From NCBI RefSeq assembly GCF_020905335.1, contig NZ_JAJJMN010000001.1, forward strand, positions 3,472,001 through 3,536,000: a DNA stretch of 64,000 nucleotides, in the 5' to 3' direction. This document shows, one piece after another, positions 8,446-16,903 of the stretch. This DNA comes from Flavobacterium lipolyticum (GTDB taxonomy: Bacteria; Bacteroidota; Bacteroidia; Flavobacteriales; Flavobacteriaceae). Each line of letters opens with the position of its first letter. Position 1 is the first letter of the stretch. Made by a program: the position numbers and the translations under genes. The notes beneath the pieces were generated by a model. That model saw only the letters and a program-made list of their open reading frames with translations, was not told the origin of the DNA and searched no databases.

Positions 8446-9056
8446 AGTGTTGTAAGTTGGTTCATTTGTGTTCTGAAATAGCGGTTCAAACTCAATATTA
8501 AATCAAACTGTGCCCGTTTTTGTCTTCGGCTTACGGCAGCTCTTTTGATTCCTAATTTTGGGGCTAATTCTTCTTGTGACAAGCTTGGATTTTCTATCGC
8601 AATTGCAACAAATTCCGCAGATTGAGCGGACCAATTATCTATAAAAGTAAGAGCAAGCTGAAGCATTAAATTTATTTTTTCATCGACAGCCGAATCGTCG
8701 GTTCTCAAGGCTAAATTTACTTTTAGTTTCTTTAGAGTCTCAAAAAGTTCACCTGAGTGTATAAAGGCAGAACCATTGCTTTCAGAAACTTTCTCAGCAT
8801 CGTGTGTTTTATCTCCAATACCAATACTCATTCGGGCATCCAGTTTTAAAGCTTTTAAATGTGCTTTAATGAGGAGGGCTGCCAATAAAGCTTCTTCGGG
8901 ATTCTTTATTTCTATTTGAAATTCGTCCCCCCTGTAAATTTCCCATTGGAGAGGTGTTTCTCCAAAAGAAGCTAAGATTTCCTTTAAAGATTCTACCCAG
9001 TCTTTTGATTTTTGCTTTCTGGAATCGATTATATCTCCTGTAATTACACTAGTCAT
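8442..9056 (-). CDS. SatD family protein (cyclase-like domain plus C-terminal HTH)
   Basis: A 204-residue cytoplasmic protein. It opens with SVITGDIIDSRKQKSKDW and has YRGDEFQIEIKNPEEALLAALLIKAHLKAL, MSIGIGD and NGSAFIHSGELFETLKK. This order resembles the metal-Asp (GDI), GDE and GIH segments of class III nucleotide cyclases, though strongly diverged. Residues about 155-195 look like a helix-turn-helix (LSQEELAPKLGIKRAAVSRRQKRAQ). SatD was named from the Streptococcus mutans sat operon and its biochemistry is unclear. It is coupled by a 4-bp overlap to the DUF3307 gene. Cyclase activity is my inference. Confidence 0.75.
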   Translation of the reverse strand: MTSVITGDIIDSRKQKSKDWVESLKEILASFGETPLQWEIYRGDEFQIEIKNPEEALLAALLIKAHLKALKLDARMSIGIGDKTHDAEKVSESNGSAFIHSGELFETLKKLKVNLALRTDDSAVDEKINLMLQLALTFIDNWSAQSAEFVAIAIENPSLSQEELAPKLGIKRAAVSRRQKRAQFDLILSLNRYFRTQMNQLTTL

Positions 9057-9119
9057 AGTTTCAAATATAAATAAAAAGAATAATATTAATAAGTTATTGT
9101 GCGCGATTTGTTTAATACC

Positions 9120-9243
9120 TGGTTACATAAGTTTTGTATCCATAGAAAAGGCGTTTCACTTCATCTCAAAATACCTGTTTTTCTAGGTGAAAGAAGTTCG
9201 TTTCTTTTTCTGCTCTTTTTTTAGACCTATAAATATTGTTTCA
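9120..9243. repeat. Dispersed palindromic element, copy 2 (degraded ends)
   Basis: It shares AAGGCGTTTCACTTCAT and GTGAAAGAAGTTCGTTTC with the cores of the copies at 2846 and 35808, but the CACATAG ends are decayed. It occupies the left part of the 9057-9455 gap between the divergent satD-like and HMG-CoA lyase genes. Confidence 0.55.
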
Positions 9244-9308
9244 TTTTTTTTTTTGCTAATTACGCCTTACGACATAGTAGTACTACAAATGTAGCTAATA
9301 TTTTTCAA

Positions 9309-9384
9309 TGTTACGTTTTTGTGTAACATTGTAAATTGTTACGTTTTTGTGTAACATATTAAAGTGTTACCCTATCGTGTAATA
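9309..9384. promoter_or_regulatory. Three tandem operator-like dyads with 28-bp spacing
   Basis: Site 1 (9309-9328) and site 2 (9337-9356) both read TGTTACGTTTTTGTGTAACA, a TGTTAC/GTAACA inverted repeat with an 8-bp spacer. Site 3 (9365-9384) is a diverged copy, TGTTACCCTATCGTGTAATA. The repeat period is exactly 28 bp. It sits about 70-150 bp upstream of the HMG-CoA lyase start and within reach of the divergent satD-like gene. The layout is typical of cooperative regulator binding; the protein is unknown and no regulator gene is adjacent. Confidence 0.75.
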
Positions 9385-9455
9385 CAATTAAAGAAAATTA
9401 TAACTTTTATTTCTTTAAAAAAGAAACTAACTTAGCCTGCATAAAAGAATAAGCT

Positions 9456-10322
9456 TTGAATAAAGAAATCAAGATTATCGAATGTCCACGTGATGCTATG
9501 CAAGGCATCAAAACTTTTATACCTACTAAAAATAAGGTTTCCTATATACAGTCCTTATTGAGAGTGGGGTTTGATACTATCGATTTTGGAAGTTTCGTGT
9601 CTCCAAAAGCAATTCCTCAAATGCAGGATACTGCCGAAGTTTTAGCTCAGCTTGATTTGTCGCAAACAACGAGCAAATTGTTAGCGATTATTGCCAATAC
9701 ACAAGGGGCAGGGCTAGCTGCAGCACATGAACCTATTCAATATTTGGGATTTCCTTTTTCGATATCCGAAAATTTTCAGATGCGAAACACACATAAAACA
9801 ATCGCTGAATCTTTAATCACGCTAGAAGAAATTCTTGAAATCGCCGATCAGAAAAATAAAGAAGTAGTTACTTATCTTTCTATGGGTTTCGGAAATCCTT
9901 ACGGTGACCCTTGGAATGTAGAAATCGTGGGCGAATGGACGGAAAAACTTGCGGGAATGGGGGTTAAGATATTGTCACTTTCAGATACTGTTGGTAGTTC
10001 TACACCGGAGGTAATCACGTATCTTTTTTCCAATTTAATTCCAAAATACCCACAGATTGAATTCGGAGCGCATCTGCATACGACGCCAAACAGCTGGTTT
10101 GAGAAAATAGAGGCAGCTTCGAATGCAGGCTGTACCCGTTTTGATGGCGCTATTCAGGGATTTGGAGGCTGTCCGATGGCAACAGATAAACTCACGGGTA
10201 ATATGCCTACCGAAAAGCTGATTTCGTATTTTACATCCAATAAAAAAGTGACAGGTTTGAACTCTTTAAGTTTTGAGAGTGCCTACAATGAGGCATCAAA
10301 ATTGTTTGGAAAATTTCATTAG
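9456..10322 (+). CDS. Hydroxymethylglutaryl-CoA lyase
   Basis: Cleaves 3-hydroxy-3-methylglutaryl-CoA to acetoacetate and acetyl-CoA, the last step of leucine catabolism; a cytoplasmic TIM-barrel enzyme that uses a divalent metal. The 288-residue protein opens IKIIECPRDAMQGIKTFIPTKNKVSYI (metal Asp in the PRDAMQ segment), has FGAHLHTT (metal His pair) and the HMG-CoA lyase signature cysteine in AIQGFGGCPMATDKLTGNMPTE. Translation starts at TTG 9456 with no alternative nearby ATG. Three dyads upstream suggest control by a dedicated regulator. Confidence 0.9.
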   Translation: MNKEIKIIECPRDAMQGIKTFIPTKNKVSYIQSLLRVGFDTIDFGSFVSPKAIPQMQDTAEVLAQLDLSQTTSKLLAIIANTQGAGLAAAHEPIQYLGFPFSISENFQMRNTHKTIAESLITLEEILEIADQKNKEVVTYLSMGFGNPYGDPWNVEIVGEWTEKLAGMGVKILSLSDTVGSSTPEVITYLFSNLIPKYPQIEFGAHLHTTPNSWFEKIEAASNAGCTRFDGAIQGFGGCPMATDKLTGNMPTEKLISYFTSNKKVTGLNSLSFESAYNEASKLFGKFH

Positions 10323-10387
10323 AAAATAATTATATTTACTTATAAAAATAAAAGAACCTGTTGGGTTTAATTAATAAAAAAATGCTT

Positions 10388-10464
10388 AACACATAGTTAC
10401 CTCTGTATGTTTTAAATAAGTGAAACGTCTTTTTGAGAGTGTCAAATCTATGTTTCTATGTGTT
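10388..10464. repeat. Dispersed palindromic element, copy 3 (short)
   Basis: A 77-bp element starting AACACATAGTTAC and ending AATCTATGTTTCTATGTGTT, with GTGAAACG in the core. The right end is identical to that of copy 1. It is shorter than the copies at 2846 and 35808 because most of the core is missing. It lies in the 10323-10542 gap. Confidence 0.65.
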
Positions 10465-10542
10465 CAAAAATAATTACACGCAAAGGGTTAGAATAATAAG
10501 TAGTATCAAAGTATCGTTGTTAGTATTTAGATATGTAAAGCC

Positions 10543-11097
10543 ATGAGACCAAATTTCATAAAGAGAATTTCTCAGATACTATTTTTATCTGTCCTATTTT
10601 CATCATGTTCCAGTGATCTGGATTTTGATCAGACTAAAGATTTCAAGCTGGAACCTACTGTAGTAGCGAATTTGGCTTATTTTAATGCTCCGGCAGCTTC
10701 CTTTGTCGATAACGGTACCGAACAGCAAATAGGATTTGATGTTCGGGAATTTGATATTTTCAAAGAAAAATACTTCAACGATCATCTCGTTAAAGCCGAA
10801 TTTAATTTTGAAATGGAGAATACGATCAACAGAGCCTTTACGCTCAATATATTGCTTTTAAGTGGCAGCGATCAAATTCTTCAAACCATAACACTGGCAG
10901 TTCCTGCTTACTCAGGAGGAACAAATGTTGTAAAATATCCTACTGAAGTATTCGAAAATCAACGATTAGATTTATTGAAACAGACCCGTAAACTTGGCTT
11001 TGTAGTGGTTATGGCGCCAGGTCCGCCTTTAAACGGAAACAGTACAGGCAGTTTAAAATTACGCTCAAGTGCAACTGCTTATATGGTAATTCAATGA
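10543..11097 (+). CDS. Hypothetical lipoprotein, partner of the DUF5723 barrel
   Basis: A 184-residue secreted protein with a lipoprotein signal peptide ending LFLSVLFSSC (Cys at 22), so it should be lipidated and sit on the inner or outer membrane. The rest is predicted beta-rich with no motif I recognise. It overlaps the following outer-membrane barrel gene by 4 bp (ATGA), so the two are translationally coupled and may form a complex. No function is assigned. Confidence 0.75.
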   Translation: MRPNFIKRISQILFLSVLFSSCSSDLDFDQTKDFKLEPTVVANLAYFNAPAASFVDNGTEQQIGFDVREFDIFKEKYFNDHLVKAEFNFEMENTINRAFTLNILLLSGSDQILQTITLAVPAYSGGTNVVKYPTEVFENQRLDLLKQTRKLGFVVVMAPGPPLNGNSTGSLKLRSSATAYMVIQ

Positions 11098-12497
11098 GAA
11101 AATTATATTTAGTTCTTATAGTCGTATTTCAGCTTTCTTGTTTTGCTCAAAATAAAGAAGTACTGTATAATTTTACCGCCATTCCGCAATCTTCACTTGT
11201 AAATCCGGGAGCAGATGTCGCTTATAAATACTATTTTGGAGTTCCTGTTTTATCCGGAATTTCAGTAAATTTAGGGTCAAGCAGCTTTTCGGCCTATGAT
11301 TTATTTGCGAATAACGGGGTAAATTTCAATGATAAAATTCGAAACGTGATTAACAAATCATCCAGTAGAGATAAAACGCAGATCAATCAGCAGCTGGAAC
11401 TGTTTTCAGGCGGTTTCAGAATTGGAGGAAAAGACAGTCAGTCGTATCTTTCGTTTGGAGTTTATCAGGAATTTGATTTTTTAATGTACGTTCCTAAGGA
11501 TCCCGCTATATTGGCACTAGATGGAAATAAAGATTACATTGGAAAGGCTTTCAATTTGTCCGACTTGAATTTAAGGGCCGAAATGCTTTCTGTGTTTCAT
11601 GTTGGGTTTCATAAAAAAATAAGTGAGAAACTGGTTTTAGGTGGCCGCGCCAAAATTTACTCAAGCGGAGCAAATGTAACATCAACCCGAAATTCAGGAT
11701 ACATTTATACCGGTCAGGCTGCGGGAACTCCTAATTTATATACACAAGCCATTTCGTCTAACGTACAGATAAAGACTTCCGGGATTGCTGCATTTACAAA
11801 AGACGAGTACGACGGTAGTATTCCAAGTGATATTGTGCACAACACTTTTTTTAACGGAAGTTTAGGTTTAGGACTTGATGCCGGTTTTACTTATTATTTT
11901 AAAGATAATCTTCAGCTTACCGCAAGTATTGTTGATCTGGGTTTTGTGAGACAGTCTAAAGATATCGAAACCTTTACCTATAAAGGAACGTATCACTATG
12001 AAGGTGTGAATCCGAATTTTGATAATTCAAATGAACCAAAGAACATCTTTGATGATTTTGATAAAGCGATACCTCGTGATACGCTTTATAATAAGTATAC
12101 CACCCTCAGACCAACAAAACTCTATTCTTCCCTTCAGTATTCCTTTGGCGAATCACGTTCTGATGAAGACTGTAATTGCCATGGTAAAGTCACCCGAAAA
12201 TATGTCAATGGTGTAGGAGGGCAACTGTTTGCAATGTCTATGCCTGTAGAGCCTTTTGTGGCATTAACCGCTTTTTACAGACGCAGTATTTTCGAAAAAT
12301 TAGATGTGAAAGCTACTTATACAGTTGATTCTTATTCGAATAAAAATATTGGTTTAGGACTTGCAGGTACACTTGGAAAACTGAATATGTATGTTCTGGT
12401 CAATAACCTCTTAGAATTAAAAGATGTTTCAAAGGCCAATAGTATGGCATTTCAGTTCGGATTTAATTTTATATTTAATGATAATCCGGAAGAATAA
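11094..12497 (+). CDS. DUF5723 family outer-membrane beta-barrel protein
   Basis: A 467-residue protein with a Sec signal peptide (MRKLYLVLIVVFQLSCFAQ). The rest alternates hydrophobic and polar residues as in a barrel, ending in the outer-membrane style QFGFNFIFNDNPEE. VLYNFTAIPQSSLVNPG and the SGGFRIGGK and SYLSFGVYQEFDF segments resemble DUF5723/PorP-like barrels of Bacteroidota. It is coupled to the lipoprotein gene by a 4-bp overlap. The substrate is unknown; PorP/SprF-like accessory roles are possible but not shown. Confidence 0.75.
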   Translation: MRKLYLVLIVVFQLSCFAQNKEVLYNFTAIPQSSLVNPGADVAYKYYFGVPVLSGISVNLGSSSFSAYDLFANNGVNFNDKIRNVINKSSSRDKTQINQQLELFSGGFRIGGKDSQSYLSFGVYQEFDFLMYVPKDPAILALDGNKDYIGKAFNLSDLNLRAEMLSVFHVGFHKKISEKLVLGGRAKIYSSGANVTSTRNSGYIYTGQAAGTPNLYTQAISSNVQIKTSGIAAFTKDEYDGSIPSDIVHNTFFNGSLGLGLDAGFTYYFKDNLQLTASIVDLGFVRQSKDIETFTYKGTYHYEGVNPNFDNSNEPKNIFDDFDKAIPRDTLYNKYTTLRPTKLYSSLQYSFGESRSDEDCNCHGKVTRKYVNGVGGQLFAMSMPVEPFVALTAFYRRSIFEKLDVKATYTVDSYSNKNIGLGLAGTLGKLNMYVLVNNLLELKDVSKANSMAFQFGFNFIFNDNPEE

Positions 12498-12515
12498 TGT
12501 TTTTAAAAATTCCAA

Positions 12516-12600
12516 ATTTTAGGTTTTAGGTTTCAGGTTTTAGGTTTCAGGTTTTAGATTTTAGGTTTTAGGTTTCAGGTTTCAGGTTTTAGGTTCTAAT
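12516..12600 (+). repeat. Iterated GGTTTCAGGTTTTA words
   Basis: About ten imperfect copies of a 6-8 nt word (TTAGGT, TTTCAGGT) beginning about 20 nt after the DUF5723 stop codon. It is the same word family as 23575-23605 and the DUF58-proximal end of 34477-34580. No reverse-complement arm is evident before guaB. Confidence 0.8.
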
Positions 12601-12692
12601 AATTGGAATTTATCATACTGTTCATTTGTAAGATTAATTCCTTAACTATAAATTTAAGAATAACTTAGCATCCAAGTTATCAATTTATTTAC

Positions 12693-12700
12693 TATATTTG
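12693..12700 (+). promoter_or_regulatory. -7 promoter box for guaB
   Basis: TATATTTG matches TAnnTTTG and lies 26 nt upstream of the guaB ATG. The -33 region is weak (CTTAG near 12664). Confidence 0.5.
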
Positions 12701-12726
12701 CACGCAATTCAACTAGAAATTGCACC

Positions 12727-14199
12727 ATGATAGCACACAACTCCAAGATTATCGGCGAAGGTTTAACTTACGACGATGTATTATTAGTACCTAACTACTC
12801 CAATGTGCTTCCCCGCGAAGTGAGCATTAAATCAAAGTTTTCACGAAATATAACGCTAAATGTTCCAATAGTATCAGCTGCTATGGATACCGTTACGGAA
12901 AGTTCTATGGCAATTGCTATGGCTCAGGAAGGCGGAATTGGTGTTTTACATAAAAATATGACGATCGAGCAACAAGCTGCGAAAGTTAGAAGAGTAAAAC
13001 GTGCAGAATCTGGAATGATTATCGATCCGGTAACTTTACCAACAAATTCAACTGTTGCAGATGCTAAAAATGCAATGAAAGAATTCGGAATTGGTGGTAT
13101 TCCAATCGTTGACGAGAATAAAATACTAAAAGGAATTGTTACCAATCGTGATTTGCGTTTCGAAAAAAATGGAGCAAGACCAATTGCTGAGGTAATGACC
13201 AGTACAAACTTAGTAACGGTTGCTGAAGGAACTTCATTAGAGCAGGCAGAGGTAGTTTTACAAGGGCATAAAATCGAAAAATTACCAGTGGTAAATGCTA
13301 ATAATGAATTAGTAGGTTTAATCACTTTCAGAGATATCACAAAACTGACTCAAAAACCAATCGCTAACAAAGATGTTTACGGACGCTTGAGAGTGGCAGC
13401 GGCAATTGGAGTAACCGGAGATGCTGTTCAAAGAGCGGAAGCTTTAGTGGCAGCGGGTGTTGATGCAATTATCATCGATACTGCTCACGGACATACTGAA
13501 GGTGTAGTCAATGTATTAAAAGAAGTAAAATCAAAATTCCCTCAAATAGATGTAGTAGTTGGAAACATCGCGACTCCGGAAGCTGCTAAATATTTAGTAG
13601 AAAGCGGTGCTGACGGTGTAAAAGTGGGTATCGGACCGGGTTCTATCTGTACAACCCGTATCGTTGCCGGTGTTGGTTTCCCGCAATTCTCAGCAGTTCT
13701 TGAAGTAGCTGCGGCTATCAAAGGAAGTGGTGTTCCGGTAATTGCCGATGGTGGAATCCGTTACACAGGAGATATTCCTAAAGCCATCGCCGCAGGAGCT
13801 GATTGTGTAATGTTAGGTTCATTACTGGCAGGAACAAAAGAATCTCCGGGAGAAACGATTATCTTCGAAGGAAGAAAATTTAAATCGTATCGTGGAATGG
13901 GTTCTGTTGAAGCAATGCAAGGCGGATCTAAAGACCGTTATTTCCAGGATGTTGAGGACGACGTTAAAAAATTAGTTCCGGAAGGAATTGTAGGGCGTGT
14001 TCCTTATAAAGGTGAATTAAACGAAAGTATGCTTCAGTTCATTGGTGGTCTTCGTGCCGGAATGGGATACTGTGGTTCAAAAGATATTCCAACTTTACAG
14101 GAATCTGGACGTTTCGTTAGAATTACTTCAAGCGGAATTACTGAAAGTCACCCGCATAACGTAACTATTACAAAAGAAGCTCCGAATTATTCCAGATAA
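12727..14199 (+). CDS. guaB: IMP dehydrogenase
   Basis: Oxidises IMP to XMP with NAD, the committed step of GMP synthesis. The 490-residue protein has the usual order: N-terminal barrel half ([10 protein letters not shown]), a CBS-pair domain (about 95-210, with [25 protein letters not shown] and [19 protein letters not shown] segments), then the second barrel half. The catalytic loop is [11 protein letters not shown] with nucleophile Cys308. The flap has [18 protein letters not shown]. Nothing departs from the family. A small unknown gene follows after 6 nt and is probably co-transcribed. Confidence 0.98.
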   Translation: MIAHNSKIIGEGLTYDDVLLVPNYSNVLPREVSIKSKFSRNITLNVPIVSAAMDTVTESSMAIAMAQEGGIGVLHKNMTIEQQAAKVRRVKRAESGMIIDPVTLPTNSTVADAKNAMKEFGIGGIPIVDENKILKGIVTNRDLRFEKNGARPIAEVMTSTNLVTVAEGTSLEQAEVVLQGHKIEKLPVVNANNELVGLITFRDITKLTQKPIANKDVYGRLRVAAAIGVTGDAVQRAEALVAAGVDAIIIDTAHGHTEGVVNVLKEVKSKFPQIDVVVGNIATPEAAKYLVESGADGVKVGIGPGSICTTRIVAGVGFPQFSAVLEVAAAIKGSGVPVIADGGIRYTGDIPKAIAAGADCVMLGSLLAGTKESPGETIIFEGRKFKSYRGMGSVEAMQGGSKDRYFQDVEDDVKKLVPEGIVGRVPYKGELNESMLQFIGGLRAGMGYCGSKDIPTLQESGRFVRITSSGITESHPHNVTITKEAPNYSR

Positions 14200-14205
14200 T
14201 CCAAT

Positions 14206-14598
14206 ATGAATTTACAATTCAAGTTAAATGATATTCTTGAAGTTGATTTATATTACGGGTTTTATGAAATTTTTATTTTAGGAGGTTTTGATGTACAGGC
14301 AAATCCTGATTTTTTTATTGAGATTCTGGATTTAAAAACAAATGAGTCTATTCTTTTGAATGAAAAAAGTTTAAAAGGAAGGGATTATAAAAACGGAAAA
14401 AGAGCTGTGAAATTTTTTAGTTTTCAAGTTAATAATAAGTCAACATTTAAAATTTCGGTTCATAATTATGAAGATTTAACGGTGTTTTATTCAATGTTGG
14501 GCGCTAATCCTTTTAGTGTTTTAAATTTGTTTAAAAAAGTTTATGGAATAAAACGAAAGCAAATTGAGTTAAATGAAATTGAAATCCTGATTTGTTAA
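14206..14598 (+). CDS. Small hypothetical protein downstream of guaB
   Basis: A 130-residue protein with no signal peptide or membrane helix. It is rich in aromatic and acidic residues and predicted beta-rich (LNDILEVDLYYGFYEIFILGGFDV). I recognise no family. The ATG lies 6 nt after the guaB stop, and a strong terminator follows, so it is the last gene of a guaB unit. Spacing and clean termination support a real gene; the function is unknown. Confidence 0.65.
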   Translation: MNLQFKLNDILEVDLYYGFYEIFILGGFDVQANPDFFIEILDLKTNESILLNEKSLKGRDYKNGKRAVKFFSFQVNNKSTFKISVHNYEDLTVFYSMLGANPFSVLNLFKKVYGIKRKQIELNEIEILIC

Positions 14599-14613
14599 GT
14601 TATAAATTAAGAA

Positions 14614-14648
14614 AAGGGCGTAAGGTTTTAAATCTTACGCCTTTTTTT
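14614..14648 (+). terminator. Intrinsic terminator of the guaB unit
   Basis: Stem GGCGTAAG / CTTACGCC with an 8-nt loop, preceded by an A-run and followed by seven T residues. The A-run also lets it work for the convergent TetX-like gene ending at 14667. Confidence 0.85.
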
Positions 14649-14666
14649 GTTTTGTAAATAAGATGT

Positions 14667-15812
14667 TTAAACTTCAAATCGGCTGTTCAAAATATCTTCA
14701 GATGAAATATCAGAATGCAATAAATCTTCCATTTTTTTTGTCATGTGCTGAGCTCCTAATGCATAACCAAACATTTTTTCCTCGTAATCTTTAATAGCGT
14801 CATCAATTGTTGCAAATTTTCCGTTGGTTAAGTTTTCGGTTAAGTGATAAGTATCAAATAATCCCATATTGACACCTTCACCGGCAAAGGGAGGCATTAA
14901 ATGAGCTGCATCTCCAACAAGTGTAATGTTGGAGTGTTCTTTCCAGGAATCTTCTAATGAAAACAAACGTAAAGGCAATCCGGAAAAATCAGTTGCTGCG
15001 TTAAAGAATTTTTTATAATCATCGCTCCAGTTTTTAAAGGTTTCATTCAAAAAAACTCTTACTGCAGTGAGGTCTTCAAAGTCGATTCCGTTGTTTGAAA
15101 TCCAATTTTCATCTGCTTTGAAAGAAACTCCAAAATGTACCGAACCGTCACGTAACGTATGGGTGTAGAACATTTTTTGTTCCCCCATTGCCATTACATT
15201 TCCGTTGCCATATTTAGGTTTGAATTCAGGGTAATCACGATCCGGATCGGCAATTTCTCCCTGAATGATATACGTTCCTGAAAGTTGAGGTTCCAGATCG
15301 GTTACCAATTTTCTGGCATTTGATCTCCCGCCGTTGGCTACAATTACGAAATCGGAAATTGCAGTGGTACCATTCTTAAATTCTAAATGATATTGCGCTC
15401 CGGTTTTCTCCATATGGGTTAAATGACTGTTCCAAACTACTGTATGTTCGTTTAGATTCTCCAGCATGATTTTTCTTAAATCATTACGGTCAATTTCAGG
15501 TCGGGTATAGGCATTTTCTTCATCAGGCATTTCAGTCGAAGTAATGTTGCCGTGCAGGTCAGCCATTTTTTCACCGGTTGGACGTGCATATTTATAGAAT
15601 TCGCCCATTAAATCTGCTTTTTCAATTGCTTTCTGACCAGAATCTAAATGAATATCCAATGTTCCGCCTGAAGTTCTGGCCTGAGCGTTCAAATCTCTTT
15701 CGTATACCGTTACGTCGGCGCCATTAATTTGTAAAATTCTTGCTGTTGTTAAGCCAACAGGTCCGCCACCAATAATGGCGATCTTTTTGTTTTTTATAAG
15801 GGAATGGTTCAT
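14667..15812 (-). CDS. TetX-like FAD-dependent monooxygenase
   Basis: A 381-residue class A flavoprotein monooxygenase. The FAD dinucleotide fold is KIAIIGGGPVGLTTARIL; further motifs are GGTLDIH, RNDLRKIML, VIVANGGRS, HFGVSF and GDAAHLMPPFAGEGVNMG. Collinear similarity to the tetracycline-inactivating enzyme TetX is clear along the whole length. TetX Gln192 (in IQ) and His234/Gly236 (in HFG) are matched, but the TetX Arg213 region (NGNRLMA) reads NGNVMAMG here, so the substrate pocket differs. It may accept other polycyclic or aromatic substrates; tetracycline resistance should not be assumed. A TetR-type dyad lies 39 bp upstream. Confidence 0.85.
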   Translation of the reverse strand: MNHSLIKNKKIAIIGGGPVGLTTARILQINGADVTVYERDLNAQARTSGGTLDIHLDSGQKAIEKADLMGEFYKYARPTGEKMADLHGNITSTEMPDEENAYTRPEIDRNDLRKIMLENLNEHTVVWNSHLTHMEKTGAQYHLEFKNGTTAISDFVIVANGGRSNARKLVTDLEPQLSGTYIIQGEIADPDRDYPEFKPKYGNGNVMAMGEQKMFYTHTLRDGSVHFGVSFKADENWISNNGIDFEDLTAVRVFLNETFKNWSDDYKKFFNAATDFSGLPLRLFSLEDSWKEHSNITLVGDAAHLMPPFAGEGVNMGLFDTYHLTENLTNGKFATIDDAIKDYEEKMFGYALGAQHMTKKMEDLLHSDISSEDILNSRFEV

Positions 15813-15850
15813 GTCTTGTTTTTAATTATGCAGCAAATACATAAATAATA

Positions 15851-15868
15851 AATGAACGTTTATTCATT
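15851..15868. promoter_or_regulatory. TetR-family-like operator upstream of the TetX-like gene
   Basis: AATGAACGTTTATTCATT is a 6-bp inverted repeat (AATGAA/TTCATT) with a 6-bp centre, the form of many TetR-family operators. It lies 39-56 bp before the monooxygenase ATG. No TetR gene is adjacent, so the regulator would have to be encoded elsewhere. Confidence 0.5.
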
Positions 15869-15886
15869 TATATATTAAATAGTTTT

Positions 15887-15930
15887 AAAAACGCAAAGGT
15901 TCAAAGGTTCAGTGGCTCAGTGGGGGCGTA
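15887..15930 (-). repeat. CCTTTGAACCTTTGCG words upstream of the TetX-like gene
   Basis: On the plus strand it reads GCAAAGGTTCAAAGGTTCAG then TGGCTCAGTGG. On the gene's strand this is the CCTTTGAACC / CACTGAGCC word family also found before the start codons at 28509, 30615, 41774, 61374 and 61793. Here it is further from the start codon, about 75 nt. Confidence 0.6.
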
Positions 15931-15935
15931 AATTT

Positions 15936-15985
15936 TATAAAAAAAATCAGCCAGAACCTTTTAAGAAGTGGTTTTGACTGATTTT
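15936..15985 (-). terminator. Intrinsic terminator after the L,D-transpeptidase gene
   Basis: Arms AAAATCAGCCAGAACC (15943-15958) and GGTTTTGACTGATTTT (15970-15985) pair with two mismatches. On the minus strand the stem is followed by a run of eight T residues. It lies 28 nt past the transpeptidase stop. Confidence 0.75.
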
Positions 15986-16012
15986 AGTGATATGCATTTT
16001 TATAAAACAGGG

Positions 16013-16888
16013 CTATGGTGTAGTGGTTTGTCTCGCTTCTCTAAGTTTTTGATTTTCCAGTATTTCTTTTAAAAAAGGCCGGATCTGCATTTCTATTTGG
16101 GATTCAGAGAGATCAAGTACTTTAGGGTTTTTTACTAATGCATACCAGGGTTTTGGTGCATCAAATGGGTAGTTACCAAAAACAATTACCGGAGTTCCTT
16201 TTATTTCTACATTTTCTCTGTCTTTTAAGATCCATTCATCAGCCCATTTGTAAAGATCTTTGGCGTCGTTTTCCTGTAATCTCAAACAAGAATGTGATGC
16301 CGGATATCCGGGTAAATCATATTGGTGAAATCCAACACCCAGTTTATTTTCAATATTAAAATTCCATTTTAAGTCCCATTCGTCATTGAAGGTACTGGTT
16401 GTTTTTTCGGCTTTCCAATTGGTAAAGAATAATCCGGTTGGAGTAGGATCTTTTTTTCTTCCCATATTAGTTGGGCCTGTATAGATTAGTGCTCCATTTT
16501 CATAAGCAGCAAATGCCTGAGAAGGATAAGAAAAGAGAATCACTTTTGAGACCTCTTCTAAGGCGGTAACGTGCAAAGGAAACGGAAGATAATACACCAA
16601 ATCGCCGTTGAAATCGACTGGAATAATAACCGAATCCATTTTTACGAAATTTTTTCGGTCTGTTCGGTTTAGAGCGTAGGCAATGCGAAGTTTACTGCTG
16701 TCGGAAGCATTGGTTTTAAGCCATTCTTTGGTGTTTTCAAAATGATAAGAGACTGACTTTGGTTTTTTATACTCGATCGTTTTTTTGACTTTGCTCTTAG
16801 ATTCAGTAGTTTCGTTCTTTTTGCAAGAAGTTATTAAAACGAGAACGATCAGTAGTAAAATACTTGAGGGGTATCGTAACTTTCTCAT
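16013..16888 (-). CDS. L,D-transpeptidase (YkuD) lipoprotein
   Basis: Cell-envelope enzyme that forms 3-3 peptidoglycan crosslinks or attaches proteins to peptidoglycan. The 291-residue protein has a lipoprotein signal ending VLITSC (Cys22). The YkuD catalytic segment is FHQYDLPGYPASHSCLRL with nucleophile Cys201 and His199. The upstream strand VSKVILFSYPSQAFAAYENGALIYTGPTNMGRKKDPTPTGLF matches the usual start of the catalytic domain. A proline/threonine tail ends the protein. It is transcribed alone, with a dyad upstream and a terminator downstream. Confidence 0.9.
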   Translation of the reverse strand: MRKLRYPSSILLLIVLVLITSCKKNETTESKSKVKKTIEYKKPKSVSYHFENTKEWLKTNASDSSKLRIAYALNRTDRKNFVKMDSVIIPVDFNGDLVYYLPFPLHVTALEEVSKVILFSYPSQAFAAYENGALIYTGPTNMGRKKDPTPTGLFFTNWKAEKTTSTFNDEWDLKWNFNIENKLGVGFHQYDLPGYPASHSCLRLQENDAKDLYKWADEWILKDRENVEIKGTPVIVFGNYPFDAPKPWYALVKNPKVLDLSESQIEMQIRPFLKEILENQKLREARQTTTP

Positions 16889-16903
16889 AATTGTTTTTTT
16901 TAT

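Noticed and set aside
14667..15812. Calling this gene tet(X) and predicting tetracycline resistance
   Set aside because: Similarity is family-level, and at least one TetX substrate-contact residue is replaced.
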